A stretch of 64,000 nt of DNA. Origin: Bugula neritina (taxonomy: Eukaryota; Bryozoa; Gymnolaemata; Cheilostomatida; Bugulidae). Positions 43,306 through 55,100 of this stretch are shown here, piece by piece; position 1 is the first letter of the stretch, and every line of letters begins with the position of its first letter. A model generated the notes under the pieces. It searched no databases, was not told the origin of the DNA, and was given only the letters and a program-made list of their open reading frames with translations. The position numbers were made by a program, and so were the translations under genes. The stretch lies in NCBI GenBank assembly GCA_964035545.1, contig OZ037769.1, positions 11,601,133-11,665,132 on the forward strand. Reading direction: 5' to 3'.

Positions 43306-44013
43306 GCAAATGCGTCAATTTAATCCAAAATTTTTCTATGAAGGAACAATATACAAACGTTCAGTTTTTAATACAGCATAATATATACCACCGTCTTTAA
43401 AATGAAACTATTTTTAATAAAATTCATTCATACCCACATTGAGTTTTCTCTTGATGAAATAGCGCATAATTTCAAAATTTTAGGATTTCAACACGAAATT
43501 GTGATGAAACTTATGCCAGTAAAAAGCTGAAACTTTTTTAATGTGATATATATAATATAGTTGTTAGGTGCTGAAAATATCAAGATCATAGCTATTTGTA
43601 AAAGGTGAGTTTTAAGTGCCTGAAAATTCAAAATTTTGAAAAATTGCCAAATTTTTTGCCTAAAAACGTAATGCAGTAGAAAATTTTTCTCAACATTTAT
43701 GGCAGATTTGATGCTTTAATTTGAATAAAATCATGTAGAACTATCATCCATAAAAGTATGAAAGATTTGTATTGAATCGTCTCCGAGATATAAACCCATG
43801 AAATTGACCTTCGGTACCGAAACCCATGAAAAAAGTACCGATTTTTTACCAACCTTTGTTCACATAAAGTGCCATAACTACAAAAATATTAGGAATTAAG
43901 GGCTAATATTTCATATTTTTTCATTTGACATGTTTTGGAATACCATACTAAAATTTCAAAAAAATCTGAGATGGGTCGGTTTTGGCCTTGTTGAGTTGGC
44001 GTGGAATGACCCA
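43306..44013. mobile_element. 708-bp TA-flanked insertion, only in copy B
   Basis: Copy A reads GCATATGCATCG without interruption at 3589-3600. Copy B has 708 extra bases between GCATA and TGCATCG, with TA on both sides (43304-43305 and 44014-44015). Begins GCAAATGCGTCAATTT and ends GGAATGACCCA. No clear inverted ends and no ORF of note, so the family is unknown. It inserted after the segmental duplication, or was precisely lost from copy A. Confidence 0.85.
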
Positions 44014-45174
44014 TATGCATCGTGCCATAATGCGTAGAGAGAAATAATGAGGAGTTGTCCTTTCGATAATAACAATAATACAAATCTCTACAACAGGGGG
44101 ATACTAGCCCGAATGATTTGAACGTTGGCTGTTACGGGGAAGTAGTGACGATGTCAATTTCTGCGGAACAAGCTTAACTACCGCGGCTATTTTTCGAAGG
44201 ATAAGAATGCTGCAATAAGTCACTGGCACCTGCTAGCGTTACTAATAGTAATATAATAATAAATGCTTGAGAGATTATGGTACACTAGAAGTGGAGGCGA
44301 GTAGTCAGATAATCACAATAAGTGAATATATTTTCCCAGTTATAGCCTATAGGTAAGGAAAAAATTTCATTGTGCATAAGTGTGTTAATACTAGATTTAG
44401 AAGCAGGCGAGTATTACTGTCAGTGTCAGTGTGCGTGTTCATGTTGCGTATGGGTGTTTAACTTTTACTTTTAGTTTTACTCTAAGTCTAACTCTTGCAC
44501 TTGGTCTTGTGTCTTGTAGGTGTTCTTACACTGTTACAGTTTTAGTCTTACCAAGAGACAGTAAGTCTTACTCTTAGAGTTACTTACACTTACTGTTTGT
44601 CTTACTCTTGGTTTATTTTTTTTAACAATAATTGTAATTATAGCAATAGCATCATACTCATAGTGATTATCATTATGATTTATGTGGTTATCATTAAGTG
44701 GTTTGATTATCATTATGATTAAGTTTTACTTTAATAATAAAAATAACTGTTAAACTTATATTGTTTCAAGTTCAACACTAACAGTAACAGTAACAGTAAC
44801 TGAGTTAACAGTGTAGCTGTAAGTGTTTACAATTATAATCATATTTATTCAATAATCTTAATCATAATGAGAACCTCATTGTCATAATGTCATCGATAAT
44901 AGTTTGGAATTGCATTTGATTATCATTATCCTAATTATATTTGAAAATGGCAATGGTAATCATAATTATAATATGTAGAGAAAATCAAACTGTAGTAAAA
45001 ACATCAGAGGCGCACTGTTGAAGTTTAAGTCTCGCTTGGATTCACTGGAGTCGGAGATTGGCTAGTAGATGTTGTCATACTACTACTAGTAGTACTACAA
45101 ACTAACAAAGTTTACATCATGTGTTATCTTCATCTTTCCTTCTTTCCGCAAATATTCGATGATTTATGGGTGTA
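44014..45174. other. Non-coding flank, copy of 3589-4761
   Basis: Same low-complexity DNA as in copy A, with small indels. No gene seen. Confidence 0.6.
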
Positions 45175-47229
45175 GGGGAAGGCGAGGCAAGTTGGGTCAA
45201 AAATTGGTTTTTTTAATATTGTGGCCAATCTAAACATGTAAATATCAAACTGTTTGTCATAAAGATAGATCAACATGTTATCTGCAATAGCCCAATTCTA
45301 TTTTGAGGCAACACCAACATTTAGTCAGCTACAGATAATACCGTAAAACCTTTCTTCTGACCCAACTTACCCCGCATGAGGGTAAGTTGGGTCACCACCA
45401 AAAACAAATGGGGCAAGTTGGGTCGCTATTTCATTACTATGGTATCTAACATATCACTGAAATAAATTCAGTTCATTAATGCTCATTAGGTCTAAGTAAT
45501 GATTATCAGCATCTTAGTTTGAGAAAAACATACAAAGTTTGTAACATAGGCCCCCAGTCATCATTTAAGTTAGTGAGATTATTTGAATTTAGACTCTGGG
45601 AATGGACAAAAAAGAGGTGAACCAAATCTGCTTGGGGCTATTATTTTTATTTAATAAAGGGATCAAGAAAACTAACTTGACTCAAAGCCCATGCCATCTA
45701 GTTTGTTGCCAAAACTAACACAGCCTATAGTTCGAACAGTTGTTCTAGTTGAGACAGGTGCCCTCAACACTCTAACAATTTACTCAGCCTCCACTGCAGA
45801 TATGTCTGGCTGTGATGGCTTAGATGAAGTACCCTGTGGAGTCTTTTTGTAAAAGTCCAATCTCTAATCTCCTCCATCCTTGCCAACCACCATTCTAACA
45901 AAACCTATGGTTGAACGTTTTCCTTTGTATTTTACCACCACAAACGCCACTTCTTCTACATCTGCCACATCTTCTTCTGCTTCTGCCTCGGATGGTGAAT
46001 CACTGTCTGTCTCTAGTGGAACTATATGGTTCTGCTCATCTTCTTCACTGCAGGATTCTGGCTCTTTCTGTATAGGCCTACGCTTAGGTCGTTCCTTTCC
46101 TTTATTCAACTTGTCTGCTCATTTTTGTTCGATTCTTTCTTTCTCTGGTGTGTCTGTCAGTATAGCGGTCTTTACCCGCTTTCTTCTGGGTGCTCTATCT
46201 TTGGGTAAAGCAGCTTTTGGTAAGGGAAGAATATCTTGAGAGGTAACAGGCTGCTTAGAGGTAGCCACCACCAGTGAAGTAGAAATATCCTGAGAGGTAA
46301 CCAATAAACCAGAAGTACTAGGCGGTCTTGGATTGTAGATAGGAATCTGGAGTAAATTTGGCTGAGATGAAATTGGCTAAGTTGAATCAGATCATCTTGC
46401 TCATTGATCACTCTTTGAGGTTGGAACATAGTCGGCGTCGGTAAATATGCCTGCGTTTGATGGGAATATGCCAGATGAGCGAAATCTCGATGTTATGTTA
46501 GCAACAGTCATGTTTTGCCCAAATGCTCGCTCTGTTAGGGCGCCAATGCTTTACACTTTTATGCTCTTGTTCGGATAGGTTATCATTAAGTTATCCATTG
46601 CCTTGTTGAAGTATGTTTTCATTTGACCGAAAACAGTTCTATTCAGAGACTGTAATCAGTGTGAAGTATGTGGTGGCAAGGTGAGTAGAACAACTCCTGA
46701 TTCTTTAACAAGAGTTACAGACTCTAAGGATATATGTAAGCAGTGATTATTGCAGTATCATGATCTGCAACAATAAATTTACATTAGCACTATGTTTAGC
46801 GATTTGGGGCAAGTTTGGCCATTGACCCAACTAGCCTTAAAATTTTGACCCAACTTGCCCCATTGGCAGCAATTTTGTAAAGCATGTAATTTTTGCATGA
46901 AAAAATTAATTTAGAAAGTTTTATAATCCACCAAATATAAGCTAACTACCTAAGCATTCATGACACAAAACATCAGCTCTCTATCCCCATGCTTAAGGCC
47001 AAAATTTTGGTCGACTGTTTTGGTGAACAGAATGTCAAATGAAACAAAAATATTGATATTAGCTAATATTTCACTCACCTCTTTTTTGATAGTGTTGTTG
47101 TAGTGGCAGGAAGTTATTTTAGTTTGGCCTTTACTTCTTGAACTAACTATTCAGTTTCCTAGCATTACAGTTTTTGAGAAAATGGCCTGACCCAACTTGC
47201 CCCTTGGCCCAACTTGCCCCGCCTCCCCC
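45175..47229. mobile_element. Pogo-like DNA transposon, decayed, copy B
   Basis: Duplicate of 4762-6818, TA-flanked (45173-45174 and 47230-47231), same inverted ends and internal GGGCAAGTTGGGTC copies. Not an independent insertion. Confidence 0.82.
45663..46790 (-). pseudogene. Pogo/Jerky-type transposase remnant, copy B
   Basis: Same reading as 5261-6400: the GVVLLTLPPHTSH region, NITSGF-type region, ILTDTPEK and VAFVVVKYKGKRS. Shares the frame breaks of copy A with a few private changes. Confidence 0.75.
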
Positions 47230-48382
47230 TATGGTTTTTGCCTGAGATTGCATTTACACTTACTGTGTTCATCTTGTAAAGGATTTTTCTATATTGAGTG
47301 GTAATGTTGGCTGTGTTGCCTCTATGCAATTAAAACTTCCTTTCTTCAGATATGACATCAGAAAAACATTTCATAGTACTAGATATAAAATACAAAATAG
47401 TTTCAGCAGAAATTATATTAAAATGCAATCTACAATTAGTCAAATATGTAGAATAAACTTATAGAAATGTAATATGTGCTATAAAATATTACATAGTAGA
47501 AAATAAACATAACCATATCATAAAAGATTAATCTCTAATTGATCGATTAGATTAGCTGCGGGTGTAAAATTTCAGTAGACCCGATAATTGCCATATCGAG
47601 AGCGACGCTGAACCCGAACTTCCGCTGATGAGGCGCCGAAATCATCTGCGGTCACCTGAGGGTCTCCGACCACTGTGCTGATTTGCTGTGGTAAGTACTG
47701 CGCAAAAGCCACATACTAGCCCCATCTTCACCCTCACAAACTAACTCAGACCCCTCTTTGCCAATCACAATGTATGGTTTCTCCCCAAAATTTAATAGGT
47801 TGATTTGGCAAAAATTCAGAATTATTATATCGTAAATTGTGTGAGATCATTTAATTAGCAGCTGGAGGTTGCTGTATTTGAAAAACTGTTACACTTCTTT
47901 TGAAACTGATCAGAATTCTATAGACTCATTGATGCCAATGTTTTTCAACACAAATTTGTTGAACTTTACTTTTATTATGTCACAGCAAAATATATGCAAT
48001 AAACGAAACACATAATACGGTATTTTACTTTTATTTCAGTGGGTGTTTTTCTTCAAAACTAAAGAATAGATGGCATAATATTTCTAGTTGATACTGCATA
48101 TTATTTGGCAAGCGTTATACTCCCAGATAACATCCAGTGAATATTGGGCGTGTACCTAGAGTTCTTTATTAAACTGTGAACTGTAAGGTAATGGCCATAT
48201 TATTAATTAAACTATCTGTGATTATTCTGACAACTCTGGTGATACTTTATTTTTTATAATTGTATATCTAATTTTTGACTCTTGAATGAAATTGTCTTCT
48301 GCCCCAACTTATGTTTAGTTATTTTTGGTCAGTTGTTGAGTGAGTCACGCATTTGACTTGTAACTCATGATCTTCTATAATA

Positions 48383-48772
48383 GACCCTTTTCAGAGGTCC
48401 CTAATGTCTCCCTTACAATTAGGAGTTGTGGTCTGCCAAAATGAAATTTGTTGAGCAAAATAGGCTTGAACTCATTTTTGTGGTTTTGGTTGCTGAGCAA
48501 TGCTGAAGTGCCACTTTAGCATTGCTCAGTATTTCTGTCAAAATTATCCATTAAGAAATATTTAAAAATATTTTGAACTGCCAATATGTGTGCTTGTAGC
48601 AAAATCTCTATCTCCTAAAAGAACAATTCTATACCATATTTAGTATTCTAAGTAGCAGCCAAACTTCCAATTTTTATTGAGTTTGCTCTTTATGCAAAGG
48701 TTCAGCATATTCCCTTTGGGAGACCACAACTCTTAATTGTAAAGAGGATATCGGAGACCTCTGAAAAGGATC
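48383..48772. mobile_element. TA-flanked MITE (GACCCTTTTC family), copy B
   Basis: Same element as at 7973, with cleaner ends: GACCCTTTTCAGAGG left, CCTCTGAAAAGGATC right, and TA on both sides (48381-48382 and 48773-48774). Confidence 0.78.
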
Positions 48773-49044
48773 TATACTCTATTGTATATTGATTATAATA
48801 TTTCATCACGTTAGCATTTAAACTCTCTATCATACAGTTTGATCAAAGAATTTTTACTTTTACTCACCTTTAATCTCCAAATATTACTGTTTTTCAATTA
48901 TTATCTTGATTAAGATCTTTCTGGTAGTAACTTTTGTTTCCTGTTTTGTTTGAGAGTCTGGTTCCACAGGATGTAGAGTTGATTTCTGATTGTTACAGAT
49001 AAACCAGGACACGTTAGTAACAGATATAGAGGTTCTGATTGGCT

Positions 49045-49109
49045 GCTATAGACTAGATGTTGATCAGTCATATATTGATCAGTCATATATTGTTGGCTGA
49101 TTTCACATA
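49045..49109 (+). promoter_or_regulatory. Proximal upstream region of gene 2, with a 15-bp duplication
   Basis: Homologous to 8630-8683 but with the segment GATCAGTCATATATT present twice in tandem (about 49062-49091), where gene 1 has a single diverged copy. This moves the second GGCTG-containing box and lengthens the spacing to the start codon. Functional effect unknown. Confidence 0.35.
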
Positions 49110-52100
49110 ATGGAGGACGGTAAGTCAGTTTTAGTGAACTAAGTAAATATAATGTAGTAGTTTTACCATTATTCAAGTAACTTATATGAAATTAGAGTAA
49201 CTTATAAGAAATTCTACAAACTTAACTCATAATGCATGCTTCTCAAAAAGATTGTGTGACTCAATGACAACTATTTTCTTTCATATCTTAAAGAATCCCT
49301 GCCACACTTTACTTATATAGCATGAAAATATTCATCTATATCTTAGCCGTCATTAGACCAACCCTTTAAGGGTGAATGGTTAGACTATTTTGTTTTATAA
49401 CAAGTTTAGTGCATGCATGTCCAAAAACCTTTCAGATTTCTGAGCTCTCAGTGCCCACGTATTACGCCGGCTTCCGGTTGGCTTCGAGTCCTAGTTACTA
49501 TATAACTAATAGTAATAATTGCATACTTTCGCTGCATGTTTTTTTTCAGCCACTGCAACACACAGATAAATCACTAAACTGACAAAAACTTTCGTACTTA
49601 GAGTACAACTAATGCTCAAAGAAAAAAAACAATTGATACCATTTTATTATTGATATTAAGAGCTAAAGCTACTTCCGTTAGAAATTTTGAGCATGGAAAA
49701 AATAAAATAGCCTCACCTCCACGATGTAATTAGAACGGGTGGTTAGGTACGGCGATAACACGATATTGTTAAAAGAAATTAGCTAAATCCAATGAGTGGT
49801 GAACTTTTCTATAAAACATTACAAATAATTGCGTATTCAATTATGTAACTTACCCTGCCTTACAAATAGATTATCATTACCATAACCGGATATTACTAAT
49901 ATAACGTGTGCCTAGTAGTACTGCTACTACTACTACTAGTAGTAGTCGCTCCCTATCTTTATAAATTCGATTTCATATTCCCATTGGACTCTAACGAACA
50001 AACTTATTATAGTACTAGTTACACTTACTGTCGACATGACTACACCAGCTTGGCTTCAAGTTCTAAAGGCAAATGCAAAAGAATAGTGTGTGAAGCTGCA
50101 ATGTGCTCGTACAAGGAAAGTCACATGTGTAAATGGCCTGCTGATACTGTGTGTGGTGAAAAATGGACCAAGTTTGTCAATATGAAAAGAAAACAATTTC
50201 TGCCTGATAACTCTCGGGCATGTATAAAGCAAAACTCATTAAGGATCGGTATAGCTACAATAATAGTTATCATTATTATGCATTTATAAAAACCCAATCC
50301 TCCCTTTGACTTAAAATATCGGGTAAATCTAACTACAAGTAATTAATACTAATACCTGTATTGGTAGTAGTAATAATAACATTAGTATTGATCAAATATT
50401 TAATTATTTGACTCGAATTTAAAATCATTAATGGTTATCACTTTATTATTATATGAACTGATAGCAATCATCAAATATTTAGCTTGTAATTTAATATCAT
50501 GCTTGCTCCAAAGCTTTAGTAGCGCAAAACTCAGTTATAATAACTAATTAAACCAGGATCAATATGAGTATTGGCATTACCATTACAAAATAAAAATTAA
50601 ATATTATAATAAATTATAACTTATACTTATAGTACCACCATTACTATTTGATTAGTAACACTATAGTTTTTAAAACTAAATCATACTGATACTGTACAAT
50701 TATAAATATTATTATCTAGCTTGCTAATGCCTAAGTATGGTAATTACTGTTAAAGCTTTCAACATAATGTAATTTTACTGAAATACGCATTCTGAAGTTA
50801 TGTAATATTTCTTGTACTAATGTTGCGTTCTTTTGTAATAGATTTTCATCCTCTATTATTCTGAAATAACTGCGTGCGTCAGTATTATAAATACTGTTGC
50901 GTATCTTTTTTAATGCTGTAATTGTGTAGTAGATTTTTGCATGTACTTATTTCCTGTTGCCCGAGATCGGCATTTCGGCTTTCCGAAAGGTTTCCCCGAT
51001 CCTCCGGCCACGCCACTCAAGACCCGGATAGCGTCAGAAGACACAGGATGGCAGGCGCCTCAGAGATCTCGGAGACCGCAAGGTCTACCCGATCCTCCGG
51101 CCTGGCCACTCCACAACCGGTTCGCGAGGTTGCCCGAGGAAGTCGCGGAGAACTCAGCTTACTCGCAAATGTACCCCAAGCTGCCCTCTCGACCTCAGAA
51201 AACCCCCGTTGTCTCTAAGACGATGAGGAGGCCCGCTGTGCGGACCCAAGTTGTGTCTCCCCCAGAGACTAACCGCTCCAGGAGCACCCAACCGTATGGA
51301 AGCAGCTACTTCCTACCCGGAAAAAAATTCGGGTAAAGCTGCCACATTCCTACTGTACACAGGGTGCACTACAAACCTGCTGAGTGGGCGTCTCTTTGAC
51401 ACCCTTGGCGCCCGAGAGCGGGCGAGCCTCGAGCCGTACGAAGGTGTGGATGGTACGTTGGCGGACGGATCGTGCATCCCTTTTTACGGCGTTATTACGC
51501 TACCTGGACGCGTCCGTGATCAAGTGATTCACGAGACGTTCATAGTCAGCCAGCTGAAGGAGGACGCCATCCTGAGAATGCCATTTCTGGAGAAACACCA
51601 GTGCCGCATGGATTTCCAAAAGTCGGTGGTGGTGATGGCTGAAAGGGAACTTGTCTGTGTTGACAAGTTTGGCAGGCCCTTGGTGGGTGGAGTCCAGGTA
51701 CTGCTGGACTGCACGGTTCCAGAAAGATCCCAGGCGACTCTCCGCTGCAGAGTCAACTGCAAGGAGATCGCTGACCTGGGGGTGGTTGAGGGATCGCACG
51801 GAGCGATCCGACTAGCAAACAGCCTGAATCGGCAAGAGCTCCTTGTGCAGTGTATCAACCCCTTCACGGAACCTGTCTGATTATCGGCCGGAGCGCTGGT
51901 GGGGAAGTACCACTCCATCCAGGACGCGGATGTGGGTCTGGCACTGGAAACAGTGGCCGATACCCAGGGAAACTCCTCTCGCACCAGCCGAAGCGCAGTT
52001 CCGGAGCATATGGCTGACCTGTACGATGGAGCGTGTGGCAACTGTACGAGTAGTACTGAACGCCAAGTACTGGCTCAACTACTCGCGGAGTACAGTGATG

Positions 52101-55100
52101 TCTTCAGTCGTGGCGATGAAGACATGGGGCTGACTAAGGTTATCTCTCACGAGATACCCCTGGCAGCCGGCACCACTCCCATCAGGCAGCCCACCCGGCG
52201 TCTAGGCCCGGAGAAAGAGAAGAAGGTGAGCCGACAGATGCAGGATCTTCTCGACCGGGATCTGATTGAGCCTGCCCATGGTGCGTGGAGCTCTCCAGTA
52301 GTCCTGGTCAAGAAGAAGGATGGTAGCTGGAGGTTCTGTGTGGACTACCGCAGACTCAACAGCGTTACCATCCAAAACGCCTACCCTCTCCCATGGATAG
52401 ATGAGTCTCTGGATGCCCTCGCGGGTAGCAAGTACTTCAGTACTTTAGATCTGCTTAGCGGGTACTGGCAAGTGCCCTCAGTCCTGATGCCCAGGACAAA
52501 GCAGCATTCATTACTCGCGACGGGCTCTGGAAGTGGAAAGTACTGCCATTCAGACTAACGTCCGCCCCGGCAACTTTCCAATGGCTCATGGAGCAGGTCC
52601 TCAGTGGATTACACTGGAAGACCCTCCTCATCTATCTGGACGACGTCATTGTCATCTCCCCAGACTTTTCGACTCATGTCAGTCGTCTGCAAGAGGTCTT
52701 TCACCATCTCCGGGCAGCTGGACTGAAGCTGAAGACCTCCAAGCGTGCACTCCTGCAGCCGGAAGTCATGTACCTGGGCCATGTGGTTGGCCGTGACGGG
52801 GTCTCTACCGACCCGGAGAAGGTACAGGCTGTGAAGGAGTGGGCTGTTCCCCGTGACCTACCCAAGCTACGAGCATTCCTAGGCCTTGTAGGGTACTACT
52901 GGCAGTACATACCTGGCTTCGCAGGGGTGGCTCAGCCGTTAAATCGACTGACCGCAAAGGGTGTTCGGTCGCAGTGGACACAGGAGGAGCTGCAGGCATT
53001 CGACCACCTCAAGCAACGGCTAATGGAGGCACCAATTCCGGCGTATCCTGATCCAGCCAAAGAGTACATCCTGGACACTGACGCCAGCGACTACAGTGTG
53101 GGAGCTGTTCTGTCTCAAGTCCAGGGTGGAAGTGAGGTGGTCGTGGCTTACTACAGCAAGACTCTTGCGGCCGCCGAGAAAAACTACTGTACCACTAGGA
53201 AAGAGCTCCTAGCAGTAGTCAAGGCGGTCAAGCACTTTCGGCCATATCTGTATGGGAGAACGTTCCGGTTGCGAACAGACCATGCATCACTGATATGGCT
53301 GTGTAAACGTGCAGAGCTCTCGAGCCAGGTGGCTCGTTGGCTAGAGATTCTTGCCGAGTTCTCTTACCGGATAGAGCACCGTGCAGGCCGGAAGCATGGG
53401 AACGCCGACGACATGAGCCGCCGGCCGGTAGAGGACTGTCAGCAATGCCTGCACATTGAGAAGCGGGACGGGGACCCGCTCGCCTTGACGTGGAAACAGA
53501 GTTAGGGGAGGGCACCGTCTACTGGTGGGAGCACGGCCATCTTCGGACCGAAACTCACCCAGACGACGTCAAGGCACTCCATGCCAACCCCACTCTGTAC
53601 CAGAATGTCAAGGAGCTGCGCCGACTCCAGGAGACGCTACCCGGCGCGGTAGCGGACATCTTCCGGGCTAAGAAAGAGGGCCGACGACCTAGCGGGGAAC
53701 AGCAGCAGCAGGGAGACGTTGAATTCCAACTCCTCTGTCGTCGCTGGGATGCCTTCAAGGTCAGTCCTGATGGCCTCCTAATGATAACGTTAGCAGCAGA
53801 CAATCGTCAGCAAGAGAGGGACCGCGTCGTCTGTCCACGCGCCCTCCGGCGGGAATTGATCTGGGACACCCATAAGCAGGCTCATTCTGGAGTCAGTCGG
53901 GTCATCAGGTGTCTGCGGCTGCGTTGGTATTGGCCCGGAATGACTCGAGACGTACGACTGCGGATACGGCAATGCGAGGTCTACCAAGCTAGCAAGCATA
54001 GCCGCCCCACGGAAACCACTGGTCGACGCCGGCTATACGCTGGTCGACCATGGCAAGTAGTGGCGGTAGACCTCGTCGGGCCTATGCCGTTATCCGCCAG
54101 AGGAAACACCTGAATACTGGTGCTCACGGACCACTTTACCCGGTGGGCAGATGCTCTGGCTATTCCAGAAGCAACAGCCCCCACGGTGGCCCGGGCTCTG
54201 GACCAAAATGTGTTCTGTTACCTCGGATTACCCGAGCAGATACATACGGACCAAGGTGCCCAGTTTCAGTCCCAGCTTATGGGAGACCTCTGCCGGATAT
54301 GGGGGTGAACCAGAGTCGGACCACCCCATATCACCCGCAAGGGAACGAAGTCGTCGAGCGGAACAACAGGATGTTGGGTGACGCCCTCAGGAGCCTGCTC
54401 CTTGGTCGGGGTCAGGAAGAATGGGACATGGTGCTGCCGCAAATCATGTGGGCTTACCACAGCACACCGCACTCCGCCACGCAGGAGACCCCAAACTTTT
54501 TGATGCTAGGCCGGGAGACACGGGTTCCGGAACACCTGACCTACCATGTCCCCGCCCCCGAGTCACCGGTACATGAGTACGTGGGGGGTCTGATAGAAAT
54601 CATGGGCAAAGCTCATGATGCACTGCGTGCCCAGCAGTGGCAGACCCGCACAGAAGACTCAGAAGAGCCCCCGTTTTACCAGGTGGGAGACTGGGTTTGG
54701 ATGGTGAGCTACCGAAGGCGACGCGAACAGTCGGCTAAACTCCAGCCCAAGTTTCTCAGTCCCTACTGCGTAGTGGAGGTGCTGCCCAACCACACGTACC
54801 GTGTGGAGCGCTCTAGACAGGTCTCAGTTCAGAGCGAGCAGCGCCTGAAACCTTACCATGCTAGCCCAGACGCAGTGGGTCAGGCTCCACCCCTCCTGGA
54901 GCCCAACTGCCAGCCCAACCATCGGGGAAGGACCACCCAACCCCGAGAGGTGGAAATTGTCGTCCCAAGGGAGGCGGATCAGGAACAGGCCGCCCTGCTG
55001 GAACAGCTTGAACAGCAGCAAAGGCAGGAGCGGCGGCAGCAGCAGCAGGCCCTAGGGCCACCACCCCTCCCGGGGGAGGACACCCCTACCCGTATTACGG

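Larger units (their letters stand above)
47230..49109 (+). other. 5' flank of gene 2
   Basis: Non-coding, conserved with 6819-8683. Contains MITE copy B (48383-48772) and the proximal region with a 15-bp tandem duplication. Confidence 0.55.
39716..49287. repeat. Segmental duplication, copy B
   Basis: Counterpart of 1 to about 8880. Homology resumes at 57339 after the TTAA element and carries on through gene 2, so the duplicated unit includes promoter, first exon and gene body. Distance between the two start codons is 40426 bp. Confidence 0.92.
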
